From Roseburia sp. 1XD42-34 (lineage in GTDB: Bacteria > Bacillota > Bacilli > Bacillales > Amphibacillaceae), in the NCBI RefSeq assembly GCF_009917385.1, contig NZ_QWLJ01000026.1, positions 1 to 60,894 on the forward strand: a stretch of 60,894 nucleotides of DNA, in the 5' to 3' direction. The notes under the pieces were generated by a model, which saw only the letters and a list, made by a program, of their open reading frames with translations, had not been told where the DNA came from and made no database searches. Both the position numbers and the translations under genes were made by a program. Shown piece after piece: positions 17,640-26,109 of the stretch (its first letter is position 1; each line of letters opens with the position of its first letter).

Positions 17640-18210
17640 TTATATTAAAAGAATGGATATGCAAGAGTTACGGAAGCAAATGTTTATTTCTCAGTTTTTT
17701 CTCATGGTTCTAACCTTTGTTGGGAGCTTCTTGTTGTTTGATTCCTTTCTTGATCAGTGGCAGCAATTGTTTCATTGGAATTCCCAGGACATCATTTTTT
17801 ATGGGATATTGCCAGGGCTTATTATTGTTACTATTAATTTGCTTCTAACCTACACTTTACCAGCTACATATTATGACGATGATGGAATAAATGAAAAGTT
17901 GTTTTCTAACCAGCCCATTTGGTTTATCATTTCCATTTCGTTTTTAGTTGCTGTAGCTGAGGAAATGTTGTTTCGGGGCGTTATTCAATCTACTTTCGGA
18001 TATTGGGTGGCGAGTATACTATTTGCACTTATTCACTTTCGCTATTTAAAAAAGCCGCTATTACTTGTTTCCATATTGTTGGTTAGTTTTTACTTAGGTT
18101 ACCTTTTTCATATAACCAATAATTTAGCTGTAACTATTACTGCACATTTTGTCGTCGATGCTTTATTAGGTTTTTTCATCCGCTTTAAAAGAGAGGTGTG
18201 GGTACGATGA
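17626..18210 (+). CDS. ypbD: CPBP-family intramembrane metalloprotease
   Basis: A 194-residue membrane protein with several hydrophobic segments and the CPBP (Abi/CAAX protease) motifs: EEMLFRG, the ALIHFRY histidine, and HFVVDALLG near the end. Family members cleave or protect membrane peptides; no substrate is known here. ATG 17626 lies within the end of recQ with a GGGG sequence upstream; a TTG at 17614 is an alternative. It overlaps the next gene by four bases, so ypbB, recQ, this gene and its neighbour probably form one operon. Confidence 0.85.
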   Translation: MKQSDYIKRMDMQELRKQMFISQFFLMVLTFVGSFLLFDSFLDQWQQLFHWNSQDIIFYGILPGLIIVTINLLLTYTLPATYYDDDGINEKLFSNQPIWFIISISFLVAVAEEMLFRGVIQSTFGYWVASILFALIHFRYLKKPLLLVSILLVSFYLGYLFHITNNLAVTITAHFVVDALLGFFIRFKREVWVR

Positions 18211-18509
18211 ATAAGGATAATCAGTTAAACGATCAAGCAACACAGTTGCGACAAATGGTACAGGGAGTAAGTGAAACTGAAACCAGTATCGATGAACAAG
18301 AGCGTGACGATAAAGAATTGGAGACAGATACGGATATTTTAAATTTACCACCACGAAAAGAAGTTCATCGTCGCAAAAAGCAATCGACTCGATTAAAAAT
18401 AGGTCATCCTTTGCAGAGATTACTGTTTATCATACTCCTTCTCGTGGTAATCATCGTCGGAGCTTATTTTTTCATTGGCGAGGAGTTGCTATCAGGCACC
18501 TTATTTTAG
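18207..18509 (+). CDS. Small tail-anchored membrane protein at the ypbE position
   Basis: A 100-residue protein: an acidic, glutamine-rich cytoplasmic part (1-50), a very basic stretch RRKKQSTRLK, then one membrane segment (about 68-90) and a short tail. B. subtilis YpbE at this position has the same opening plan but continues into a LysM domain of over 150 further residues. Here the frame stops soon after the membrane segment and the next codons do not resemble LysM. AGAGGTG eight bases upstream supports ATG 18207. It may be a genuinely short form or a truncated gene. Confidence 0.65.
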   Translation: MNKDNQLNDQATQLRQMVQGVSETETSIDEQERDDKELETDTDILNLPPRKEVHRRKKQSTRLKIGHPLQRLLFIILLLVVIIVGAYFFIGEELLSGTLF

Positions 18510-18604
18510 TTTTATCTATACAGAAAACGTTCTGTTAAATATCCGTAAAAAACTAAAACTCCTGCGGCGTCTGCCTAGCAGCGCTAAAATAGAGGAGAAT
18601 TTGC

Positions 18605-18643
18605 AGATTACAGATAAACCGCTAGGGCGGAGTAATCTTTTTC
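18605..18643 (+). terminator. Probable terminator
   Basis: AGATTAC/GTAATCT stem with a 20-base loop that can pair further, followed by TTTTTCT. It probably ends the ypbB-recQ operon. Confidence 0.6.
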
Positions 18644-18881
18644 TGAGAAAAGGCTAGATTGGTTTGGAGTTTGTATGGACTCCTCCACCTTCTTTACTTA
18701 TCTGTTGGAACGAATTATCGTTACATCCTTGCCTTAAGTTGCAAGCCTTATTTAAGTAGGAAATCTAGGCGCTTTAGATGCGGATAAATGTAGATGAAAC
18801 ATGTTCAACAATAACTTCTGCAGCATATAGTATAAAAAGAGTAGAAAAAAGCTTGTAGATAAAGTTTGGGCTTCTGCTTAT

Positions 18882-19059
18882 CCGAAATTAAGACGCCGTA
18901 AACTCCCTATTTCAAGAATCAAGGGAGCTCTACTAAAAGCTTAAGTGGGGGATGCGGTCTAAATTCCTGATTCTTTCAGGGGGCTTTAGGTCATATCCGT
19001 GTGATACTAATAATCAATGGGGGTTGGAAAATACTCCACTTATTGAAGGGTCACTTTAT
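18882..19059 (+). mobile_element. Repeat family B, copy B4, upstream of the mecA paralogue
   Basis: A 178-bp element between CTTAT (18877-18881) and a right-end TTTAT (19055-19059). It has a CTCCC/GGGAG hairpin, the GGCTTTAGGTCATATC signature and a right-end palindrome CAATGGGG/ACTCCACTTATTG. The right end lies only 23 bases before the next start codon, so the element supplies the leader sequence of that gene. Confidence 0.8.
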
Positions 19060-19082
19060 GCATGTTAAAGGAGGTTACAGTG

Positions 19083-19664
19083 ATGCGAATTGAAAGAGTG
19101 TCTAACAACCAGTTTACGATTTTTTTGACATTTGATGACTTAATTGAACGAGGTTTTACAAAGGATGACTTATGGTATGATGGGTCAGGTGTCCGAAAAC
19201 TATTTAGTGATATGATGTATGAAGCTAGTTCGGAATTGGGCTTTGAGCTGGAAGGGGCACTGCTTGTACAAGTTCATTTGATGCAAGCCCAAGGGATGCA
19301 TATTATTGTAACGCAGAAGTGTGAAGATGTAGATTTTGATGATGATTTTGTTGAAATGAAGGTCACACTGGACGAAAATAAAAAGTTGCTATTTTCTTTT
19401 TATGATGTTGAAGCAATTATTGGTGTGGCACCATATTTAGATTCCATGAATATTACGGGTGGGAAAATATATTATATGGACCCTTATTATTATATGTTAT
19501 TAAGTGATACGGAGTTGAATGGTGCCAATCGGGAGGATATTATCGCAATTTTGTCTGAGTATGCTAACCCAAGCATTGTTACTACTTACCGTTTACAAGA
19601 GTATGGAAAGTTGCTTTTCTCTTCAGATGCAGTAAAACAAATTCAAGCGTTATTTCACACCTAG
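19083..19664 (+). CDS. mecB: MecA-family adaptor protein (YpbH/MecB type)
   Basis: A 193-residue adaptor predicted to deliver substrates to the ClpC ATPase for degradation by ClpCP. MecA in B. subtilis targets ComK. The N-terminal domain MRIERVSNNQFTIFLTFDDL and the later NPSIVTTYRLQEYGK match YpbH rather than MecA. A very acidic linker (CEDVDFDDDFVEM) separates the two domains. ATG 19083 has a near-perfect AAAGGAGGT upstream; an in-frame ATG at 19062 overlaps it and is discarded. Its position just before the glutamate dehydrogenase gene is as in B. subtilis. Confidence 0.88.
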   Translation: MRIERVSNNQFTIFLTFDDLIERGFTKDDLWYDGSGVRKLFSDMMYEASSELGFELEGALLVQVHLMQAQGMHIIVTQKCEDVDFDDDFVEMKVTLDENKKLLFSFYDVEAIIGVAPYLDSMNITGGKIYYMDPYYYMLLSDTELNGANREDIIAILSEYANPSIVTTYRLQEYGKLLFSSDAVKQIQALFHT

Positions 19665-20102
19665 TAATCGAATAAAGATACAATTTCACCTTTTTAATCA
19701 CGGCGTACTTACTAACAAGTGCAAGATTTTATGTCTTAAAGAGCATATTGACTAGCACCATATAACATAAAATGTTACGATAACTATTGGAACAAATCGC
19801 TGTTTTCAGACAAATGCTTATACCTTTTCAATCATTACTATTCTAACAAGTAGAAAATACGAGTAATTTTATTGCATATTTACAGTGAAAGTGTATACTA
19901 ATGTCTGAGTACAGCTATTAGCGTATGTTCAATAAAGTGGAAAAAGAACCCAATACCTATATAGTAAGGGTTATGATAAAAACGCAGATGGTAGAAAAGA
20001 CGTATCAAATCCGTCATTTCTAGAAATGGCCATCGCCTTTTTCCTAAGCTTTGAACATCCTCTGTCCATAAATTATTTATAGATATTCTAGGAGGTAAAT
20101 TC
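19665..20102. other. Gene-less stretch upstream of gudB
   Basis: No gene or repeat recognised. A possible -10 TATACT (19894-19899) with a poor TTGCAT -35 (19872-19877) sits about 200 bases before gudB. The ribosome binding site AGGAGGT lies directly before the gudB ATG. Confidence 0.4.
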
Positions 20103-21383
20103 ATGGTAGCCGATAACGCAGCAGATTCTACCAAAGAAGTAAATGAAAAAATGGATGTATTAAGTTCAACACGAGCTGTTGTTAAAACTGCATTGGAGAA
20201 ACTGGGTTACCCTGAGGAAGTCTTTGAATTATTCAAAGATCCAGTTCGAATGATGACAGTTCGTATTCCAGTTCGGATGGACGATGGTTCCATTAAAGTA
20301 TTTACTGGATATCGTGCCCAGCATAATGATGCAGTTGGACCAACTAAAGGTGGCGTAAGGTTTCATCCAGACGTCACTGAAAAAGAAGTGAAAGCATTAT
20401 CTATTTGGATGAGCTTGAAAGCAGGCATTGTTAACTTGCCATATGGCGGCGGAAAAGGTGGTATTATATGTGATCCTCGTGAAATGTCGTTCCGTGAGCT
20501 AGAAGGGCTTAGTAGAGGATATGTACGAGCGATCAGCCAAATTGTTGGGCCGACAAAAGACATACCAGCACCAGATGTGTTTACAAATTCGCAAATTATG
20601 GCTTGGATGATGGACGAATATAGTCGTATTGATGAATTTAATAGTCCTGGCTTCATCACTGGAAAACCAATTGTACTTGGTGGATCACATGGAAGGGAAT
20701 CTGCAACTGCGAAAGGTGTCACAATTTGTATTAATGAGGCTGCGAAAAAGAGAGGTCTTGATGTAAAAGGAGCAAAAGTCATCGTCCAAGGGTTTGGGAA
20801 TGCCGGAAGCTTCCTGTCTAAATTTTTGCACGATGCAGGTGCTAAAGTAGTGGGTATATCAGATGCTTACGGTGCGCTTTACGATTCAGATGGACTAGAT
20901 ATTGATTATTTATTAGATCGTAGGGACAGCTTTGGAACCGTAACCAAACTGTTCAACAACACCATTACAAACCAAGAGTTATTGGAAATGGACTGTGATA
21001 TTCTCGTGCCAGCAGCTGTTGAAAATCAAATTACGGAAGAGAATGCGCATAATATTAAAGCAACCATTGTAGTTGAAGCTGCAAACGGACCAACAACGAT
21101 GGAAGGTACAAAGATTTTAACCGAACGTGGTATATTATTAGTTCCAGACGTCTTAGCTTCTGCCGGGGGCGTTACTGTATCCTATTTTGAATGGGTACAA
21201 AATAATCAAGGTTATTATTGGTCGGAAGAGGAAATAGATGAGAAACTCCATGAAACGATGATTAAAGCCTTTAACTCGATTTATAATACAGCTGAAACAA
21301 GACGTGTTGATATGCGTTTGGCTGCTTATATGATCGGTGTTCGTAAAATGGCTGAAGCTTCCAGATTCCGTGGCTGGGTTTAA
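20103..21383 (+). CDS. gudB: NAD-dependent glutamate dehydrogenase
   Basis: A 426-residue enzyme converting glutamate to 2-oxoglutarate and ammonia. Substrate-site motifs GPTKGGVRFHPDV and GGGKGGI (catalytic lysines) and the nucleotide-binding VQGFGNAGS are present. In B. subtilis 168 the gudB gene is cryptic because a nine-base duplication doubles Val-Lys-Ala. Here the segment reads EKEVKALSIWMSLKAG with a single copy, so the enzyme should be active. ATG 20103 has AGGAGGT upstream. The mecB-gudB-ypdA order supports GudB rather than RocG. Confidence 0.9.
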   Translation: MVADNAADSTKEVNEKMDVLSSTRAVVKTALEKLGYPEEVFELFKDPVRMMTVRIPVRMDDGSIKVFTGYRAQHNDAVGPTKGGVRFHPDVTEKEVKALSIWMSLKAGIVNLPYGGGKGGIICDPREMSFRELEGLSRGYVRAISQIVGPTKDIPAPDVFTNSQIMAWMMDEYSRIDEFNSPGFITGKPIVLGGSHGRESATAKGVTICINEAAKKRGLDVKGAKVIVQGFGNAGSFLSKFLHDAGAKVVGISDAYGALYDSDGLDIDYLLDRRDSFGTVTKLFNNTITNQELLEMDCDILVPAAVENQITEENAHNIKATIVVEAANGPTTMEGTKILTERGILLVPDVLASAGGVTVSYFEWVQNNQGYYWSEEEIDEKLHETMIKAFNSIYNTAETRRVDMRLAAYMIGVRKMAEASRFRGWV

Positions 21384-21411
21384 AGCGAGATTACAAGCGT
21401 GATAAATGACG

Positions 21412-21452
21412 AAAAAACTCTTATCTTGTATAGTTAGATAAGAGTTTTTTCT
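21412..21452 (+). terminator. Intrinsic terminator after gudB
   Basis: AAAACTCTTATCT/AGATAAGAGTTTT, a long stem with a nine-base loop and T-run; A-rich on the left side, so it could work in both directions. Confidence 0.9.
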
Positions 21453-21692
21453 CTATACGTTGTGGAGACGAGCAAAAAATGTTTGCTTCAAAGTGGGCAG
21501 AGTGCTTCAAAAATCAGTAACCATTCTCATCTCGTTTCCAATCCATTTCTAACATTGAAATGAAAGAAGAGAAGAATACATACACATGGTTTAATTATGT
21601 ATTAGCTGAAGATGCATTCGCTTTGACCTAAATTATTTATCAACAGGAGAAAATTGATGAAGAACTTTTGAGTAGAAAGAAGGGTAATATGT
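21453..21692. other. Intergenic stretch before ypdA
   Basis: A 23-codon open frame at 21560-21631 (beginning MKEEKNTYTWF) has no ribosome binding site and is probably chance or a remnant. Nothing else is recognised. Confidence 0.3.
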
Positions 21693-22658
21693 ATGCAACA
21701 AGAAAAAGTAATTGTCGTTGGTGGAGGACCTTGTGGAATGTCTGCTGCTATCGAATTGCAAAATGTAGGGATACAACCGTTAATTATTGAAAAAGGGAAT
21801 ATCGTAGATGCGATTTATCATTATCCAACCCACCAAACTTTTTTTAGTTCCAGTGAAAAGTTAGAAATTGGAGATGTCGCTTTTATTACAGAAAAACATA
21901 AACCAGTACGGAATCAGGCGCTTTCCTATTACCGTGCTGTAGCTGAACGTAAGCAATTGCGAATTCGTACATTTGAACAAGTGATAAAGGTGGAAAAAAT
22001 GGGTGATGAATTTCGTGTCGTTACGACGAAACAAGAATACGTTGCACAACAAGTCGTAATAGCTACAGGATATTATGGCCATCCAAATATGATGGATATA
22101 CCTGGTGAAGAGCTGGAGAAAGTATCGCATTACTTTAAGGAAGGTCATCCATATTTTCGTACAAATGTCGCAGTTATTGGCGGAAAAAATTCAGCTGTGG
22201 ATGCAGCAATGGAACTACACAAAGCTGGTGCTAACGTTACAGTGCTTTACCGAGGTAGTAAGTATTCTGAAAGTATTAAGCCATGGATATTACCAGAATT
22301 TGATTCACTTGTACGAAAAGAAAAAGTTAAAATGATCTTTCATGCTGATGTGTGTGAAATTACAAATGATGCATTAATTTATAAAATTGGTCAGAAAAAA
22401 CACAAGTTACCAAATGACTATGTATTTGCAATGACGGGTTACCATCCTGATTTTTCATTGTTAACATCTATTGGAATAAAAGTGAATCCAGCAACAGGAG
22501 AACCTAATTACGATGAAACAACGTATGAAACGAATATAGCCGGTATATATATAGCTGGAGTTGTTGCAGCTGGTTTTAATAATAATAAAATTTTTATCGA
22601 AAATGGTCGATTTCATGGGGAAGCCATCGCCCGTTCCATTGCAGCAAAAATAAACTAG
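21693..22658 (+). CDS. ypdA: Bacillithiol disulfide reductase YpdA (Bdr)
   Basis: A 321-residue FAD-dependent pyridine nucleotide oxidoreductase that recycles oxidised bacillithiol using NADPH. The FAD-binding GGGPCGMSAA at the N-terminus contains C14, the cysteine reported as the catalytic residue of this family. A second dinucleotide site is VIGGKNSAVDAAMEL, and AGIYIAGVVAAG is the C-terminal FAD contact. ATG 21693 has AAGAAGGG eight bases upstream. Its location after gudB is conserved in Bacillaceae. It implies that the host makes bacillithiol. Confidence 0.9.
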   Translation: MQQEKVIVVGGGPCGMSAAIELQNVGIQPLIIEKGNIVDAIYHYPTHQTFFSSSEKLEIGDVAFITEKHKPVRNQALSYYRAVAERKQLRIRTFEQVIKVEKMGDEFRVVTTKQEYVAQQVVIATGYYGHPNMMDIPGEELEKVSHYFKEGHPYFRTNVAVIGGKNSAVDAAMELHKAGANVTVLYRGSKYSESIKPWILPEFDSLVRKEKVKMIFHADVCEITNDALIYKIGQKKHKLPNDYVFAMTGYHPDFSLLTSIGIKVNPATGEPNYDETTYETNIAGIYIAGVVAAGFNNNKIFIENGRFHGEAIARSIAAKIN

Positions 22659-22804
22659 CATTTGGAAAAACAAAACTTTAGCAATCCATTTCCACGCAAA
22701 AAATAATGAGGTGTTTTCTTGTAAGAAACATCTTTAAAATGATACTATTAGACTATTATTGAGGTTAAAAACAGCAAAAATACAAAGATTGTAGGTGGTG
22801 CCTT

Positions 22805-23782
22805 ATGAAGAATGAAAAAGTGGTCTTAATTGCTACTGGTGGCACAATCGCAAGTAAAAAAAAGGCAGATACAGGACTATTGGAATCCGGTGTCATTTCT
22901 GGGGAGGAAATTGTAAATTATTGTGATATTCCTGCACATATTGACGTGCAGGTCGAATCCATGCTCCAAAAAGCCAGCATGCATCTTACGTTTGATGATT
23001 TATTAGCGTTAAAAGAGCGAATCGATTCATATTTAATGGATGACCAAGTTTCTGGAGTTGTCGTTACCCAAGGCACGGATACGTTAGAAGAATCCTCTTA
23101 TTTTATGAATCTTATTACCAATCATGAAAAACCAATTGTGTTTACTGGCTCACAGCGTTCACCTGGTGAAGTTGGGACAGATGCTTTTGTTAACATTAAG
23201 CATGCGGTTTTAGCTGCATGCTGTAAAGATTTATACCATGTCGGAGTGGTAGTGGTCTTTAATGAACGAATATTCCATTCACGTTATGTAAAAAAAGAGC
23301 ATGCTTCTAATGTGCAAGGATTTAATTCGTTCGGTTTCGGTTATTTAGGAATTATTGATAATGAAGCTGTGCATATATTTCAAAAACCATTAGAAAATGA
23401 ATATTATGAATTAACAGCACTATTACCTGAGGTCGATATTATCAAATGTTATATGAATGCAGACGATAAATATATAAGGGCGGCAAGGGAAGCAAATGTG
23501 GACGGCATTATTTTAGAAGGTGTTGGCAGAGGTCAAGTCACGCCAGGAATGATGTCTGAAATTAGACGCTGCGTCGAATCTGGGATTACCGTCGTTATTA
23601 CAACATCTGCAGTTGAAGGCGAAGTGTACACAACATATGATTATAAGGGAAGTACTTTTGATTTAAAACAGGCTGGTGTTATTTTAGGCAGAGATTACGA
23701 CAGTAAAAAGGCACGTATAAAATTAATCGTTGGTTTAGCGAGCGAACATAAAGATATAGCCGCATTATTTAACCCGAACTAG
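22805..23782 (+). CDS. ansA: Type I L-asparaginase
   Basis: A 325-residue cytoplasmic enzyme hydrolysing asparagine to aspartate and ammonia. The two catalytic threonine motifs are clear: IATGGTIAS at the N-terminus and VVTQGTDTLEES near residue 85. The length fits type I enzymes without a signal peptide. The GGTGG ribosome binding site precedes ATG 22805. It is monocistronic beside ypdA and prsW; in B. subtilis the ansAB genes are elsewhere. Confidence 0.9.
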   Translation: MKNEKVVLIATGGTIASKKKADTGLLESGVISGEEIVNYCDIPAHIDVQVESMLQKASMHLTFDDLLALKERIDSYLMDDQVSGVVVTQGTDTLEESSYFMNLITNHEKPIVFTGSQRSPGEVGTDAFVNIKHAVLAACCKDLYHVGVVVVFNERIFHSRYVKKEHASNVQGFNSFGFGYLGIIDNEAVHIFQKPLENEYYELTALLPEVDIIKCYMNADDKYIRAAREANVDGIILEGVGRGQVTPGMMSEIRRCVESGITVVITTSAVEGEVYTTYDYKGSTFDLKQAGVILGRDYDSKKARIKLIVGLASEHKDIAALFNPN

Positions 23783-23981
23783 GCAAATGTCCATCCAACT
23801 TTAGATTTTACATGAAATTTATACCTCACCATTTTATTTAGCAATAGTAAATCATGGGGCATTGTTGGTTGTTTTTCCATTCGTCCTCTTAGCTATTATT
23901 TTGCCAGTGCAAGAGATATTATCGTCTAGGTAAACTGTTTATTTGACTTGCAACGTTCATCATGGGAAAGGATAGGGAGCT

Positions 23982-24683
23982 ATGTTTTCTATATTATCAG
24001 CTGGTGTTGCGCCAGCTTTGGCATTAATGTCATTCTTTTATCTAAAAGATCGTTTTACTGAACCATTAACCTTAATTGCTCGCAACTTTATTTTAGGAAT
24101 GTTATTAGTTTTCCCTATCATGTTTATTCAGTATGTTTTTCAAGCTGAAAGTATTGTGAATAGTCCTATGATGGAATCATTTTTGCTTGTAGGTTTATTG
24201 GAAGAATTTTTTAAATGGTTTATTTTTATGTACGCTATTTATCACCATTCTGAATTTGATGCACATTACGATGGAATTGTATATGCAGTCGCTATTAGTC
24301 TTGGCTTTGCCACATTGGAAAATGTATTATATTTATTTACTAATGGAATCAACTATGCTTTTATACGTGCTTTCTTCCCCGTATCTTCTCATGCTTTATT
24401 TGGAGTTATAATGGGCTATTATTTTGGGAAAGCAAAAATCACTTCTGCTCACAAACGCCGAAACATCTTCTTTGCTTTCTTAATCCCATATTTGTTACAT
24501 GGGACGTATCATTATATTCTAACCGTTGTCTCCAGTAATTGGATCATTGTTTTAGTACCATTTATGATTGGTTTATGGCTTGTCGCACTGCATAGGATGA
24601 AGGTAGCTAATATGACACATTCATCCTTGCAAAATCTAAATGAAAATAAGCAAGAAACTCAAGCAATGAAGCGTCTACCGTAA
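23982..24683 (+). CDS. prsW: PrsW-family intramembrane protease
   Basis: A 233-residue multi-pass membrane protease. In B. subtilis PrsW makes the first cut in the anti-sigma factor RsiW, releasing sigma-W under envelope stress. The family motifs are present: EEFFKW (74-79), GFATLENVLY, HALFGVIMGYYFG and HGTYHY. GGGAGCT precedes ATG 23982. The neighbour sleB is the same as in B. subtilis. Whether RsiW is the target here cannot be judged from this window. Confidence 0.9.
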   Translation: MFSILSAGVAPALALMSFFYLKDRFTEPLTLIARNFILGMLLVFPIMFIQYVFQAESIVNSPMMESFLLVGLLEEFFKWFIFMYAIYHHSEFDAHYDGIVYAVAISLGFATLENVLYLFTNGINYAFIRAFFPVSSHALFGVIMGYYFGKAKITSAHKRRNIFFAFLIPYLLHGTYHYILTVVSSNWIIVLVPFMIGLWLVALHRMKVANMTHSSLQNLNENKQETQAMKRLP

Positions 24684-24744
24684 ACACTTATCCAAAAACA
24701 TGCTAAAAAATATATTTGTTATTAAACGACTAATTCAATCAAGA

Positions 24745-25000
24745 AGAGGCTGGACATAAGCAAATACTATATAGCAAAAGCCGAATAATTGTTCGGCTTA
24801 TTTGCCTTTTAAAAATTTCTCTCACCGCTATGTCAAAATACTTCGCTTTCCGCAAGTCTCCTTATCTTCCTCGAAAAGCAAAAACCGCTTTTGCAGGTCT
24901 CCTCAGCTCGCGTTGTTCTAGCAGTAGTCTACTTATCTTGACTACGTTAAAACTAGCGTTTACACCGTTGGCGATTTATTGTTCGTTTTTTAATCCCCAT
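24745..25000. repeat. Possible intergenic element with GAGGCTGGACATAAG start
   Basis: The block begins AGAGGCTGGACATAAGCAAA, carries the hairpin AAGCCGAA/TTCGGCTT (24778-24799) and continues into CTTTCCGCAAGTCTC and AAACCGCTTTTGCAGG. I recall similar AGAGGCTGGGACATAA blocks scattered in Bacillales intergenic regions; only one copy is in this window. A 115-codon frame across it (24830-25177) has no ribosome binding site and a composition unlike a protein, so I do not call it. Nothing else is recognised in 24684-25272. Confidence 0.4.
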
Positions 25001-25207
25001 GTTTTCCTCTCCTTTCTTATTGATTTGAAAGATCTTTACTTATCCATGTTTTCCAATATAATTTATCAAAACAGAATGCTCACTTTTTATTACACTTGTT
25101 TAAAGATGTTCGCATTTAAAATCTACCGCCTCCATAGACCGATTATCTATCAGCTTGTAAGTATACTGACTACATAATTTGTATTCACTTTTTGATAAAG
25201 TAGTACA

Positions 25208-25237
25208 TGAATAAAAATAACTTTATAACAAAAACTA
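25208..25237 (+). promoter_or_regulatory. Candidate sigma-G promoter for sleB-ypeB
   Basis: TGAATA (25208-25213), 17 bases, AAAACTA (25231-25237), compared with the forespore sigma-G consensus TGnATA/CATACTA (five of seven at -10). It lies about 35 bases before the sleB start. It fits the known forespore expression of sleB. Confidence 0.5.
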
Positions 25238-25272
25238 ACCTAACAAAACCTTGAAGAGCAGGAGGAAGTTGT

Positions 25273-26094
25273 ATGACGAATAAAAAACTACCGATTACAT
25301 TGTGCCTCATAAGTTTTTTATTTCTCGGGATGTACTTTATGCAACCAGAAAAAACATCACATGCATTTAGCTCACAAGTGATTCAACATGGTGCGGTCGG
25401 TGAGGATGTTATAGAATTACAAGCAAGATTACAATATTTGGGTTTTTATAATGGGAAAATAGACGGTGTATTTGGTTGGGGGACATATTGGGCATTACGA
25501 AATTTTCAATATGAGTTTGGTTTGGAAATAGATGGATTAGCTGGAGCAACAACAAAGCAAAAGCTTGCTAAGGCTAGTAAATACGATGAAGCATACGTAA
25601 AACAACAAATCAATCAAGGGAAAAAATTCACTCATTATGGGGGTGAGCAAAGAAATAAACAACCGACTGGGCAAGGGGGAAATAATCAAAACCAGGGGGA
25701 TCAAGGAAGTAATGTTGCTGTCAATGTTCCACAAGGGTATTCCCAAAATGATATACAGTTAATGGCAAATGCTGTTTATGGGGAAGCAAGAGGAGAACCA
25801 TATGTGGGGCAGGTTGCCGTTGCAGCTGTGATCCTAAATCGTGTAGAAAGCGCTACATTCCCGAATACTGTCTCAGGCGTTATTTTTGAACCCCGAGCAT
25901 TTACCGCGGTTGCAGATGGACAAATTTGGCTGACTCCAAATGAGACAGCAAAAGAAGCTGTATTAGATGCTATTAATGGTTGGGATCCATCGGGAAGCGC
26001 AATATACTATTTCAATCCCGATACAGCTACTTCAGGGTGGATTTGGACAAGACCACAAATAAAAAAAATCGGAAAACATATTTTTGCAAAATAG
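25273..26094 (+). CDS. sleB: Spore cortex-lytic enzyme SleB
   Basis: A lytic transglycosylase that opens the muramic-delta-lactam cortex during germination. The 273 residues comprise a signal peptide (ending near THAF-type residues 28-32), a peptidoglycan-binding domain (about 40-100, GEDVIELQARLQYLGFYNGK), a Gln/Asn-rich linker, and the catalytic domain with GEARGE (170-175) whose first glutamate is the likely catalytic residue. AGGAGGAAG precedes ATG. It is directly followed by ypeB, the usual partner. Confidence 0.93.
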   Translation: MTNKKLPITLCLISFLFLGMYFMQPEKTSHAFSSQVIQHGAVGEDVIELQARLQYLGFYNGKIDGVFGWGTYWALRNFQYEFGLEIDGLAGATTKQKLAKASKYDEAYVKQQINQGKKFTHYGGEQRNKQPTGQGGNNQNQGDQGSNVAVNVPQGYSQNDIQLMANAVYGEARGEPYVGQVAVAAVILNRVESATFPNTVSGVIFEPRAFTAVADGQIWLTPNETAKEAVLDAINGWDPSGSAIYYFNPDTATSGWIWTRPQIKKIGKHIFAK

Positions 26095-26109
26095 AAAGGT
26101 GTGAAGCAT

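Noticed and set aside
24830..25177. 115-codon frame downstream of prsW
   Set aside because: No ribosome binding site, odd amino acid composition, and its first half lies in a hairpin-containing intergenic block.
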